Positions 41,268 to 49,791 of a stretch of DNA of 64,000 bases are shown piece after piece. Positions within the stretch are counted from its first letter, which is position 1; each line of letters starts with the position of its first letter. Where the stretch lies: the NCBI RefSeq assembly GCF_015182285.1, contig NZ_PRDM01000006.1, positions 372,001 to 436,000 on the forward strand, in the 5' to 3' direction. Below the pieces are notes generated by a model. It made no database searches and was not told the origin of the DNA. It saw nothing but the letters and a program-made list of their open reading frames with translations. This DNA comes from Flavobacterium hungaricum (lineage in GTDB: Bacteria; Bacteroidota; Bacteroidia; Flavobacteriales; Flavobacteriaceae). Position numbers and translations under genes: made by a program.

Positions 41268-41546
41268 GTCAATTAGAAATTTTGTCAATTAGAAAATTTG
41301 TCAATTAGATAATTAGATAATGAACGTCGATGTTCAAATCTGAGATGTTTTTTAAATCTAGCGGGTTTTGTTACATATAAAGTTGAATATTCCAAATTGT
41401 CACATTATTCTAATTATCTAATTGACGAATTATCTAATTCTCACATTTTCTAATTGTCACATTATTATAATTTTCTAATTCTCACATTTTCTAATTGACA
41501 CATTATAAAATTATCTAATTATCTCATTGGCACATTATCTAATTAA
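41268..41546. repeat. AATTA/AATGT octamer arrays, inverted pair
   Basis: Left arm on the plus strand (about 41268-41321): GTCAATTA alternating with GAAATTTT-type units, then GATAATTA. Right arm on the minus strand (about 41546-41391): some 18 near-continuous units such as GATAATGT, GCCAATGA, GATAATTA, GTCAATTA, GAGAATTA. Each unit is three variable bases plus AATTA or AATGT. Middle (41322-41390): nothing recognised. It occupies most of the 439-base gap between the regulator and the ABC-F gene. Confidence 0.8.
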
Positions 41547-41558
41547 AATCTATCTTTG
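41527..41558 (+). promoter_or_regulatory. Promoter of the ABC-F gene
   Basis: TTG (41527-41529), 21-base spacer, TATCTTTG (41551-41558). The -33 element lies within the last repeat units. Confidence 0.65.
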
Positions 41559-41623
41559 CACCACGAAAAAAAAATGGGTTATCAGCTAAACGATTAACCG
41601 ATTAAACAAATTTACAGGACATA

Positions 41624-43258
41624 ATGATTACAGTTAACGATATTTCGGTTCAGTTTGGTGGAACTACATTATTTAGCGATGTTTCTTTTGCTATAAACGA
41701 AAATGATAAAATTGCCCTTATGGGTAAAAATGGTGCGGGAAAGTCGACACTTTTAAAGATAATTGCGGGAGCCAATAAGCCATCAACAGGAAGTATTTCG
41801 GCTCCAAAAGAAGCGGTTATTGCATATCTGCCGCAACATTTACTTACCGAAGACGGTGCAACTGTTATGGAGGAAGCTTCTAAGGCATTTGGTGAAATTT
41901 TTAGCATGAAAGCTGAAATCGACGAAATCAATGAGCAGTTAACGGTTCGTACAGATTATGAAAGTGATGCTTACATGAAATTAATTGAAAGAGTTTCGGA
42001 CTTAAGCGAGAAATATTATGCAATCGAAGAAGTCAATTACGAAGCAGAAGTAGAGAAAATTTTAGTAGGTTTAGGTTTTGAACGTGAAGATTTTACACGT
42101 CAGACTTCTGAATTTTCCGGAGGATGGAGAATGCGTATCGAACTGGCGAAGATTTTATTAAGAAAACCAGATTTGATTTTGCTGGATGAGCCAACCAACC
42201 ACATGGATATTGAAAGTATTCAATGGCTGGAAGATTTTCTTTTAAATCAAGCCAAAGCAGTAGTGGTAATTTCGCACGATAGAGCGTTTGTAGATAACAT
42301 CACAAACCGTACTATTGAAGTTACTATGGGAAGAATTTACGATTACAAAGCGAAATATTCTCATTATTTAGAATTAAGAAAAGACCGTCGTATCCACCAG
42401 CAGAAAGCATATGACGAGCAGCAAAAAATGATTGCAGATAACAGGGCTTTTATTGATCGTTTTAAAGGAACATTTTCTAAAACCGATGCGGTGCAGTCTC
42501 GTGTAAAAATGCTGGAAAAATTGGAAATTGTTCAGGTTGACGAAGTAGATACTTCGGCTTTACGATTAAAATTCCCGCCTGCAGCACGTTCGGGACAATA
42601 TCCAGTTGTGGTAAAAGAAATGTCTAAATCGTACGGAGATCACGTAGTTTTTAAAGATGCTAATATCGTAATCGAGCGCGGCCAAAAAGTTGCTTTTGTT
42701 GGAAAAAATGGTGAAGGAAAATCAACGATGATCAAAGCCATTATGAAAGAAATCGGCGTGGATTCAGGAAGCGTTGAAATCGGACATAATTCACAAATCG
42801 GATATTTTGCACAAAATCAGGCTGCTTTATTAGACGAAAATGCCACTATTTTTGAAACCATTGACGGTATTGCAGTAGGAGATATTAGAACACAAATCAA
42901 AAATATATTAGGTGCTTTTATGTTTCAGGGTGATGATATCACCAAAAAAGTAAAAGTACTTTCTGGAGGAGAAAAAACACGTTTGGCAATGATCAAATTG
43001 CTGCTGGAGCCTGTAAACTTGTTAATTCTCGATGAGCCTTCGAATCACTTGGATATGAAAACCAAAGATATTATTAAAGATGCTTTGCGTGATTTTGACG
43101 GAACTTTGATTCTGGTATCCCACGACCGTGATTTCCTTGACGGATTAGCAACTAAAGTTTTTGAATTTGGAAACAAAAGAGTAAAAGAACATTTTGAAGA
43201 TGTTGCCGGTTTCCTAGCGCACAAAAAAATGGATTCTATGAGAGAGATCGAAAAATAA
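41624..43258 (+). CDS. ABC-F family ATPase (Uup/YbiT/EttA class)
   Basis: 544 residues with two ATPase domains and no membrane segment. Walker A GKNGAGKST and GKNGEGKST; signatures FSGGWRMR and LSGGEKTR; Walker B LILLDEPTNHMD and LILDEPSNHLD. The inter-domain arm (about 240-320) contains the P-site tRNA interaction motif-like stretch IDRFKGTFSKTDAVQSRVKML. ABC-F proteins act on the ribosome to relieve stalling or protect from antibiotics. YbiT-like is my best guess. Confidence 0.92.
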   Translation: MITVNDISVQFGGTTLFSDVSFAINENDKIALMGKNGAGKSTLLKIIAGANKPSTGSISAPKEAVIAYLPQHLLTEDGATVMEEASKAFGEIFSMKAEIDEINEQLTVRTDYESDAYMKLIERVSDLSEKYYAIEEVNYEAEVEKILVGLGFEREDFTRQTSEFSGGWRMRIELAKILLRKPDLILLDEPTNHMDIESIQWLEDFLLNQAKAVVVISHDRAFVDNITNRTIEVTMGRIYDYKAKYSHYLELRKDRRIHQQKAYDEQQKMIADNRAFIDRFKGTFSKTDAVQSRVKMLEKLEIVQVDEVDTSALRLKFPPAARSGQYPVVVKEMSKSYGDHVVFKDANIVIERGQKVAFVGKNGEGKSTMIKAIMKEIGVDSGSVEIGHNSQIGYFAQNQAALLDENATIFETIDGIAVGDIRTQIKNILGAFMFQGDDITKKVKVLSGGEKTRLAMIKLLLEPVNLLILDEPSNHLDMKTKDIIKDALRDFDGTLILVSHDRDFLDGLATKVFEFGNKRVKEHFEDVAGFLAHKKMDSMREIEK

Positions 43259-43278
43259 ATTCTGTTTTAAATACTATT

Positions 43279-43312
43279 AAAAGGCATAAGTTTACTCTTA
43301 TGCCTTTTTTAT
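43279..43312 (+). terminator. Terminator of the ABC-F gene
   Basis: AAAAGGCATAAG / CTTATGCCTTTT around TTTACT, then T. Confidence 0.9.
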
Positions 43313-43444
43313 TTATCGCATATTAAAAATATTGGTATAAAATTTAGAGGAATGATATATATCAGTTTTTTCTTTCAATTAAGAAATTAAATTTACCGTA
43401 AGAATAAGCGCATAAAAAGCTTGTGTTTACAAAATTTAATAATT

Positions 43445-44599
43445 ATGAAAAAGGCCCATAATTTTTTAGGCTTAAAATCTATTTTATTCCTTTTGCTATT
43501 TCCCTTTATGTCTAATGGACAGACAAATGAATTTAATTCTCAAAGTGAAATAAAATATCCTCAATTTAAATTTCAGGGACTTTTTCAGGGAAGGTATTTA
43601 AGCGGTTTCAATGATGGGATTGATGCTGTTACAGGACTTCATCATACAGACGGAAAGGCCGTTGAGAACACATTCGATATTAAAAGAATGCGTTTGGGAG
43701 CTACAGTAAAATTAGCAGAACATTTTGATGTTGTTGTTTTAGCGAATTTTGCGGATTTTAAATCAGATCCCAAAGGGAAAGTTTTAGAAAATGCTTTTGC
43801 GAGGTATACTTTTAATACAAGAGTAGGGGTTATGGCTGGGCAGTTTAGGCCTGCTTTTGGAATTGAAGAAGCAAATCCTGCCGATATTCTTAAATCGTTT
43901 GATTACTCAAATCAGTATAATGAATTTGGCAATAACGGCTGGACGAGTTTTCAAATAGGAGCTTCGGTTTTCGGAAGTTTTGAGTTGGGCAAAATTCCGG
44001 TATCCTATACCATTTCTGCTGTAAATGGTAACGGAAAAGATCAGGTTTCTGATAAAGATAATGGGAAACAATATTCTTCTCGTCTTGTTTTTGAGTTTAG
44101 TAAGAAACACAATATCAATTTTGGTATAAATGGCGGTATCGGAGAAGTTTACAACAGCAGTGTGTACGCAGTTGGATTGGATCTTACGGCTGATTTTAAA
44201 TTGACGGATAAATTGATCCTGCAAACACAGCTTGAAGGAAAACAAGGTATTAATCACTTTCTTTATTATTCGTTGGATACAAATTCAAGAACTGCAGATA
44301 TTGCTGATTATCAAATGCGGGGAGCTTATTTCTTGCCCAATTTAAGGTATGAAATTAAATACCAAAAATTGACTGCAATAGAATTCTCCTGCCGCTATGA
44401 ATATTTTGACAGAAGTTTTAAAATAAATTCAAATGCAAAACAAACCTATACTCCAATGGCAGGTTTAGAATTTGGAAAAGGCTACACTGGACGAGTCGAA
44501 ATAGGAATGCAGCTTGATAACTACAAAAAGAATATTAGTAATAGTACCTCTTATGATAATAAGCTTTTTATCATACAATTTCAGGGAAGATTTTTTTAA
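43445..44599 (+). CDS. OprO/OprP-type porin 1
   Basis: 384 residues, start at MKKAHNFLGLKSILFLLLF (43445) with signal peptide ending near SNGQ; the frame from TTG at 43421 adds eight residues without purpose. The phosphate-selective-porin-like family (PF07396) fits: FKFQGLFQGRYLSG, TFDIKRMRLGATVKLAEHFDVVVLANFADFK, GQFRPAFGIEEANPADILKSFDYS and a final strand ending FQGRFF. It is paralogous to the next porin, and the DASS symporter follows both. The passage of anionic organic acids is inferred from context. Confidence 0.85.
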   Translation: MKKAHNFLGLKSILFLLLFPFMSNGQTNEFNSQSEIKYPQFKFQGLFQGRYLSGFNDGIDAVTGLHHTDGKAVENTFDIKRMRLGATVKLAEHFDVVVLANFADFKSDPKGKVLENAFARYTFNTRVGVMAGQFRPAFGIEEANPADILKSFDYSNQYNEFGNNGWTSFQIGASVFGSFELGKIPVSYTISAVNGNGKDQVSDKDNGKQYSSRLVFEFSKKHNINFGINGGIGEVYNSSVYAVGLDLTADFKLTDKLILQTQLEGKQGINHFLYYSLDTNSRTADIADYQMRGAYFLPNLRYEIKYQKLTAIEFSCRYEYFDRSFKINSNAKQTYTPMAGLEFGKGYTGRVEIGMQLDNYKKNISNSTSYDNKLFIIQFQGRFF

Positions 44600-44628
44600 C
44601 CTCCATGATTTAACTTAAGAGGTGTATT

Positions 44629-44700
44629 ATGAAAGAAGTAACCATAAAAAACCGACTTATTATAGGTGTTTTGTGCTTTTTTTCTTCTTTTTTTTTATAA
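44629..44700 (+). CDS. Possible 23-residue membrane peptide or relic
   Basis: ATG preceded by AGAGGTGT (Shine-Dalgarno-like, unusual here), encoding MKEVTIKNRLIIGVLCFFSSFFL then TAA. A basic start plus one hydrophobic segment looks like a signal sequence or a small membrane protein. It sits in the porin-porin gap and may be the decayed 5' end of a lost gene. Confidence 0.3.
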   Translation: MKEVTIKNRLIIGVLCFFSSFFL

Positions 44701-44816
44701 TGTATTTCTTTTTTTAGTAAATTCGGCAATCCTTTTCGTGTTGATTATTAGATAGTTATGTTTTTTTTTGACAAGGGATTGTCCCTAATTTTTAGTACAA
44801 CTTAAATTTTTATTTT

Positions 44817-45977
44817 ATGAAAAAAGTGAATACACTGATTAGAGTAAAAATTGTCTTTGTTCTTTTTATACTGCCGAATTTTTTACATGCTCAAACCACA
44901 GTAACAACTACACCGCCAACTCCAGAAAGTAGTATAAAATATCCTCAATTTCAATTTAAAGGTCTTTTTCAGGCAAGGTTTATGGCCAATACGACCAACG
45001 ATGTTGATGTTCTTGGAGTACATCATTCTACAGGAGAAGTTACCCAGACCTCATTTGATATTAAAAGAATGCGTGTAGGGTTGAATACTAAATTAAGCGA
45101 AGCTACAGAAATTGTAATTTTAGTAAATCTAGCCGATTTTAAATCGGATACAAAAGGGAAGGTTCTTGAAAATGCCTACGGAAAATATACTTTTAATAAA
45201 TATATAGCCGTGACTGGTGGACAATTTCGACCAGCTTTTGGTATAGAAGAGTTAGTTCCTGTTGATATTATAAAATCATTTGATTTTTCTAATCAGTATT
45301 ACGAATTCGGAAAAAATGGCTGGACGAGTTTTCAAATCGGAGCTTCGGTTACAGGAGCTGTAGATATTGGAAAAATTCCGATCAGCTATGCTTTTTCCAT
45401 CTTAAATGGAAACGGCAAAAATCAGGAAAAAGATTCTGATAATGGGAAACTGTATTCGACTAGATGGGTTTTAGGGCTTTCAAAAAAGCATAAAATAAAT
45501 TTAGGATTAAACGGCGGGATAGGAGCGGTTTCTACTCAGGATGTTTTTGCTGTTGGTGCTGATATTACCAGCGATTTTAAACTCACAGATAAGTTTACTT
45601 TTGATCTGCAGATAGAATACAAACAGGGAACCAATCATAATTTATATTTTTCTTTACCTGTAACGGGCAGAACGCCAAATGTTGCCGATTATCAAATGCG
45701 AGGTGTTTACTTTCTGCCTAATTTGAGGTACTTAATCGATTACAAAAAATTAACTTCTTTAGAATTATCCTGTCGTTACGAAAGATTTGATCCCAGTTAC
45801 AAGATTAATTCCAACCTTAGACAGACTTACACTCCAATGATAAGTCTCGAATTTGGTAAAGCATACACTGGCCGAATCGAAATGGGGTTTGAAATTGATC
45901 GATTTGCTCGTGATATTCCAGATACATCAAGTTATAGTGACAACTTGTTTTTAATTCAGTTTCAATGCCGTCTTTAG
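44817..45977 (+). CDS. OprO/OprP-type porin 2
   Basis: 386 residues, signal peptide ending LHAQ (about 26). Parallel to porin 1 in every block: FQFKGLFQARFMA, TSFDIKRMRVGLNTKLSEATEIVILVNLADFKSD, GGQFRPAFGIEELVPVDIIKSFDFS, GWTSFQIGASV and terminal IQFQCRL. The stop is 20 bases before the symporter start, so this porin and the symporter are probably one transcript. The pair most likely arose by tandem duplication. Confidence 0.85.
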   Translation: MKKVNTLIRVKIVFVLFILPNFLHAQTTVTTTPPTPESSIKYPQFQFKGLFQARFMANTTNDVDVLGVHHSTGEVTQTSFDIKRMRVGLNTKLSEATEIVILVNLADFKSDTKGKVLENAYGKYTFNKYIAVTGGQFRPAFGIEELVPVDIIKSFDFSNQYYEFGKNGWTSFQIGASVTGAVDIGKIPISYAFSILNGNGKNQEKDSDNGKLYSTRWVLGLSKKHKINLGLNGGIGAVSTQDVFAVGADITSDFKLTDKFTFDLQIEYKQGTNHNLYFSLPVTGRTPNVADYQMRGVYFLPNLRYLIDYKKLTSLELSCRYERFDPSYKINSNLRQTYTPMISLEFGKAYTGRIEMGFEIDRFARDIPDTSSYSDNLFLIQFQCRL

Positions 45978-45997
45978 TTTAACTAAATTTTTAATTT

Positions 45998-47428
45998 ATG
46001 AAAGAGATAAAAATTACTCAAACCCTTATTACACTTGCAGTTGGAATTATAATTTGGTTAATTCCAGCACCAAACGGAGTTAAAGCGGAAGCATGGCATT
46101 TGTTTGCCATTTTTGTTGCTACCATTTTAGGAATCATCTTAAAAGCGGCTCCCATGGGAACCATGTGTATGATCGCAATTGCATTAACGGCTATGTCTCA
46201 GGTTTTGGCGCCTGGAGATCCTGGAAAATCGATTACTTTGGCATTAAAAGGTTTCGGGGATAAAGTGATCTGGCTCATCGGAATTTCGTTTTTTATTGCC
46301 CGCGGATTTATCAAAACAGGTTTAGGAAACAGAATTGCATTTTTATTCATAAAAATATTCGGAAAAAGTTCGCTCGGATTAGCTTATGGTTTAGGTTTGG
46401 CCGATTTAGTTTTAGCGCCGGCAGTACCCAGTAATACGGCTAGAGGCGGCGGTATTATTTATCCGATTATGAAATCAATGGCCATGAGTTTTGGCTCAAT
46501 GCCAGAAAATCCTGAAACGCATAGGAAATTAGGTTCTTATTTAACTTTAAACAGTTACAATATGAATTTAATCGCTTCGTCAATGTTTCTTACTGGAACA
46601 GCCAGTAACCCGATGTGTCAAAAATTTGCGCTTAATTTAGGAATAAAGATTACGTGGATGTCTTGGGCTGCGGCAGCAATTGTTCCGGGATTGTGCGCCT
46701 TTTTTGTGATCCCGTTTTTGTTGTATAAAATATATCCTCCAGAATTAAAAAAGACGGGAGATGCCCCTCAAATTGCCATGCAGAAATTAAAAGAAATGGG
46801 AGCTGTTACCAGAAATGAATGGATGATGCTGTTGACTTTTTTTATACTGCTTTTTCTTTGGATGACAGGAGATTTATTTTCTATAGACGCCACAACAACC
46901 GCTTTTATAGGTTTGGTGATTTTACTGCTGACTTCTGTTTTAACTTGGGAAGATGTCAAAGCCGAAACAGGAGCGTGGGATACTATTGTCTGGTTTTCTG
47001 TTTTGGTTATGATGGCCAGCTCGCTTAACGAATTGGGCTTTATTGCTTGGTTTAGTGATTTGATAAAAGTGCAGATTGGCGGTTTGAGCTGGCAGATGGC
47101 TTTTCCAATTATTGTTTTGGTATATTTCTTCAGCCATTATCTTTTTGCCAGCGCCACAGCTCACGTTGCTGCCATGTATGCAGCTTTGCTTGGAGTAGGG
47201 GTTTCACTGGGAATTCCGGGATTGCTGCTGGCTTTTATGTTAGGATTTATAGGTTCGCTGTATGGAACTTTAACGCATTATGGCCACGGGCCCGCTCCCG
47301 TTTTCTTTGGGAGCGGTTACGTAGACCTTAAAAGCTGGTGGGTTAAAGGGCTTATAACCGGATTGGTTATGCTCTTTATTTATATGGTAATAGGAGGTTT
47401 ATGGCTCCGATTAATTGGTGACTTTTAG
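45998..47428 (+). CDS. DASS family anion symporter (SLC13/CitT-like)
   Basis: 476 residues, about 12-13 transmembrane segments. Divalent anion:Na+ symporter hallmarks: APAVPSNTARGGGIIYPI (SNT motif, first half) and the second-half motif in SHYLFASATAHVAAM, plus FLTGTASNPMCQKFA. The closest types are 2-oxoglutarate/malate or citrate/succinate transporters. It follows two porins, giving an outer- plus inner-membrane uptake route. The stop overlaps the convergent acetyltransferase stop region by 4 bases. Confidence 0.9.
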   Translation: MKEIKITQTLITLAVGIIIWLIPAPNGVKAEAWHLFAIFVATILGIILKAAPMGTMCMIAIALTAMSQVLAPGDPGKSITLALKGFGDKVIWLIGISFFIARGFIKTGLGNRIAFLFIKIFGKSSLGLAYGLGLADLVLAPAVPSNTARGGGIIYPIMKSMAMSFGSMPENPETHRKLGSYLTLNSYNMNLIASSMFLTGTASNPMCQKFALNLGIKITWMSWAAAAIVPGLCAFFVIPFLLYKIYPPELKKTGDAPQIAMQKLKEMGAVTRNEWMMLLTFFILLFLWMTGDLFSIDATTTAFIGLVILLLTSVLTWEDVKAETGAWDTIVWFSVLVMMASSLNELGFIAWFSDLIKVQIGGLSWQMAFPIIVLVYFFSHYLFASATAHVAAMYAALLGVGVSLGIPGLLLAFMLGFIGSLYGTLTHYGHGPAPVFFGSGYVDLKSWWVKGLITGLVMLFIYMVIGGLWLRLIGDF

Positions 47429-47727
47429 ATACGGATTCCTGGAGGGAGTAATTCTTTGTAGCGGGGATTTTTTTTGAAAAATGCTACGATTTTTGGATGA
47501 ATAGGAACGACTCTGTAGTTTTTTTCGCCGCTCAAATCTAAGACGTTTTTAAGCAAAGTATTAATCGCCTCTTCGTTTTGGTACGAATCCGGCGTGTTAA
47601 TTTTGGTTAAAAAAATCTTTTTTTCTTGAAATGAATATTCAACTGCCAGCATTCCTTCAGATACTGTGGCTTCAAATTGGCGCGCAAAAGTGTTGTCTTT
47701 GATTTCCATAGTTGCAATTGTTTCCAT
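47425..47727 (-). CDS. GNAT-like N-acetyltransferase (YidJ/CG type)
   Basis: 100 residues starting METIATMEIKDNTFARQFEA (47727); a second Met at 47709 is possible and the frame further upstream is AT-rich and non-coding. The small GCN5-related family PF14542 is suggested by the beta pattern SEGMLAVEYSFQEKKIFLTKINTP and by VPIHPKIVAFFKKNPRYKELL at the C-terminus, where a Tyr/His pair often sits. Substrate unknown. Convergent with the symporter. Confidence 0.8.
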   Translation of the reverse strand: METIATMEIKDNTFARQFEATVSEGMLAVEYSFQEKKIFLTKINTPDSYQNEEAINTLLKNVLDLSGEKNYRVVPIHPKIVAFFKKNPRYKELLPPGIRI

Positions 47728-47998
47728 AGTAATTAGTGTTTTTTGGTTATGTTTAAATAGTGAATTTGGGACGGTAAACAAAGTTGAAAGAAAATTCTTT
47801 ATAAGATTTTCAGCCAGAATTTGTTTCAAATACAAATGTAATCATTTGATTTTCAATATTAAGTTATTTTTTTGACATGCAATGTTTTTTTTGGAATCGA
47901 TTACATAATTAAGGCTCGAAATTTGATTAGATGAAAGGAAAAAAAGTAACTTTATTTTTTTTAAATAAGTTAGTGGTAATTGTAATCTTTTTGGTGCT

Positions 47999-48658
47999 AT
48001 GAGTAAAATTCCAGTTTATTTTATGCCGGGCTTGGCAGCAAGTCCTTCTATTTTTGAAAGAATTAAACTAGACGAAACTATTTTTGAAATATGTTTTTTA
48101 GAATGGGAAATTCCGCATCCCAAAGAAGCTTTGTCAGATTATGCGCTGCGAATTTCTAAAAACATCAAACACGAAAATCCAGTTTTGATAGGCGTTTCTT
48201 TTGGAGGGATTTTGGTGCAGGAAATGGCAAAATACATTAATGCCCGTAAGGTGATTATTATTTCGAGTGTAAGAAGTAATGCCGAGTTTCCGAGACGAAT
48301 GAAGATCGGAAAAAGGACAAGAGCATACAAATTGATTCCGATGCAGATTATATTGAATGTAGAAAAATTGGCTAAATTTTCGTTTGGTGAAAAAATAAAC
48401 AAACGCATTCAATTGTATGAAAAATTTCTTTCAGTACGCGATATTTATTATTTGCAATGGGCGGTGGAAACCGTTATTCGATGGGATAGAAATCAGGTTG
48501 ACCAAAAAGTAATTCATATTCATGGAGATAACGACCACGTTTTTCCTATAAAATATATCAACAGCTGTATTGTAGTAAAAGGCGGTACGCATATTATGAT
48601 TCTCAATAAATACAAATGGCTGAATGAGAATCTGCCGTCGATCATTTTGGAAAAGTAA
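47999..48658 (+). CDS. Small cytoplasmic alpha/beta hydrolase
   Basis: 219 residues, no signal peptide. MPGLAASPSIFERI (oxyanion region), nucleophile elbow GVSFGG, an acid candidate in IHGDNDHVFP, and catalytic His in GGTHIMILNKY. A lipase/esterase-like fold of unknown substrate. Solitary; followed by heptamer repeats and a terminator shared with the convergent TPR gene. The 271 bases upstream of it (47728-47998) show nothing recognisable. Confidence 0.8.
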   Translation: MSKIPVYFMPGLAASPSIFERIKLDETIFEICFLEWEIPHPKEALSDYALRISKNIKHENPVLIGVSFGGILVQEMAKYINARKVIIISSVRSNAEFPRRMKIGKRTRAYKLIPMQIILNVEKLAKFSFGEKINKRIQLYEKFLSVRDIYYLQWAVETVIRWDRNQVDQKVIHIHGDNDHVFPIKYINSCIVVKGGTHIMILNKYKWLNENLPSIILEK

Positions 48659-48662
48659 ATTC

Positions 48663-48741
48663 CAATTTTGAAAATTCTAAATTCCAAATTTCAAATTCCA
48701 AAGCCCAAATTCCAAATTCCAAAAATCTAAAATCTAAAATA
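48663..48741 (+). repeat. ATTCCAA heptamer array after the hydrolase gene
   Basis: Units ATTCTAA, ATTCCAA, ATTTCAA, ATTCCAA, AGCCCAA, ATTCCAA, ATTCCAA, then AATCTAAA twice. Period 7 (8 at the end), beginning right after the stop codon. Confidence 0.75.
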
Positions 48742-48743
48742 AA

Positions 48744-48776
48744 AAAATCCCAAACTCTTTTTGAATTTGGGATTTT
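48744..48776. terminator. Bidirectional terminator
   Basis: AAAATCCCAAA (48744-48754) pairs with TTTGGGATTTT (48766-48776), between convergent genes; T-run best on the minus strand. Confidence 0.8.
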
Positions 48777-48798
48777 ACTATTGGAATTTCAGAAAAGT

Positions 48799-49314
48799 TT
48801 AAATTTTCTTCATTTGTTCTTTCATCATAGAAATCTGTTCTTTCAGCATTCCTTGTTTATCTAATTTTTTAGCTTCGTTCAATAAATTAGTAGCTTCCAG
48901 TTTTCTTCTGCGTGACATTGCAACTCCTGCAAGGTTTAATTTAGCTACAGCCAAATCCATATCCATTGATAGTCCAAGTTCGATAGCTTTTTTGAAATGT
49001 TTCTCAGCCTGATTGATATTAGTTTGAGATAACATGATTCCGTGAAGATAATTGAAGTAGCCTTGTTGTTTTCTTACCAAAGCAGTTTCTGGGCTTTTAA
49101 TATGGGATAACCATTTTTTAGCGCCTTCGAAGTCTTGTTTTCTTAATTTAAGGAAAGCTAAAAGGATAAATTCATTTTTAAAATAAAGAAAAATTGGAAT
49201 TGCAGTTAGTAAAATAAGAAAGATTCCATTCCCGATATTACTTTCTGTAAATTGCCAAATGCCCGCCACTACTAGAAGTCCGGCTAAAATAAGTTTAATA
49301 TTTTTGTGAAACAT
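48799..49314 (-). CDS. Membrane-anchored TPR-like protein, unknown
   Basis: 171 residues. Two N-terminal helices (about 7-22 and 28-53) followed by helical repeats: FEGAKKWLSHI, ALVRKQQGYFNYLHGIMLSQ, NINQAEKHFKKAIELGLSMDMDLAVAKLNLAGVAMSRRRKLEATNLLNEAKKL, which fit two to three TPR-like units. A C-terminal coiled helix is Met/Lys/Gln-rich. No named function. It is divergent from rpmH. Confidence 0.75.
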   Translation of the reverse strand: MFHKNIKLILAGLLVVAGIWQFTESNIGNGIFLILLTAIPIFLYFKNEFILLAFLKLRKQDFEGAKKWLSHIKSPETALVRKQQGYFNYLHGIMLSQTNINQAEKHFKKAIELGLSMDMDLAVAKLNLAGVAMSRRRKLEATNLLNEAKKLDKQGMLKEQISMMKEQMKKI

Positions 49315-49378
49315 AATTATTGTAAATTTGTGATTGCAAAGATAGTAAAAGGAATTAAAAATATTTTTATAAAAGTAC

Positions 49379-49408
49379 TTGCCAGAAAAAAAAGTCTTTG
49401 TATATTTG
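49379..49408 (+). promoter_or_regulatory. Promoter of rpmH
   Basis: TTG (49379-49381), 19-base spacer, TATATTTG (49401-49408). Confidence 0.8.
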
Positions 49409-49481
49409 CACTCGGTTTTTGAACAACGATATCCAAAACCAAAAAAGAGTTAATAGATACCATTTTTAAAGATACAAAGCA

Positions 49482-49643
49482 ATGAGCAAAAGAACATTTC
49501 AACCATCGAAAAGAAAAAGAAGAAATAAGCACGGATTTATGGACAGAATGGCTTCTGCGAATGGAAGAAAAGTTCTAGCGCGTAGAAGAGCAAAAGGAAG
49601 ACATAAATTAACTGTTTCTAGCGAGCCTAGACACAAAAAATAA
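49482..49643 (+). CDS. rpmH: 50S ribosomal protein L34
   Basis: 53 residues, very basic. MSKRTFQPSKRKRRNKHGF and the MASANGRKVLARRRAKGRHKLTVS core are the L34 signature. Start at 49482 with a consensus promoter 74 bases upstream and a terminator after the stop. rnpA does not follow, as it does in many bacteria; carB is next. Confidence 0.97.
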   Translation: MSKRTFQPSKRKRRNKHGFMDRMASANGRKVLARRRAKGRHKLTVSSEPRHKK

Positions 49644-49662
49644 TGTTTGTATAAACATACAT

Positions 49663-49695
49663 AAGGCGATTACTTTTTTAGTATCGCCTTTTTTT
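49663..49695 (+). terminator. Terminator of rpmH
   Basis: AAGGCGATTACT / AGTATCGCCTT, then T-run to 49695. Confidence 0.88.
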
Positions 49696-49791
49696 ATACC
49701 TTGTCGGTAAAAAAAATCTCAACATTCTCGTTTAGAATAGACTACGAATGTTTTTTAGAAGACTTTATATAACTACACAATACATACAAAA

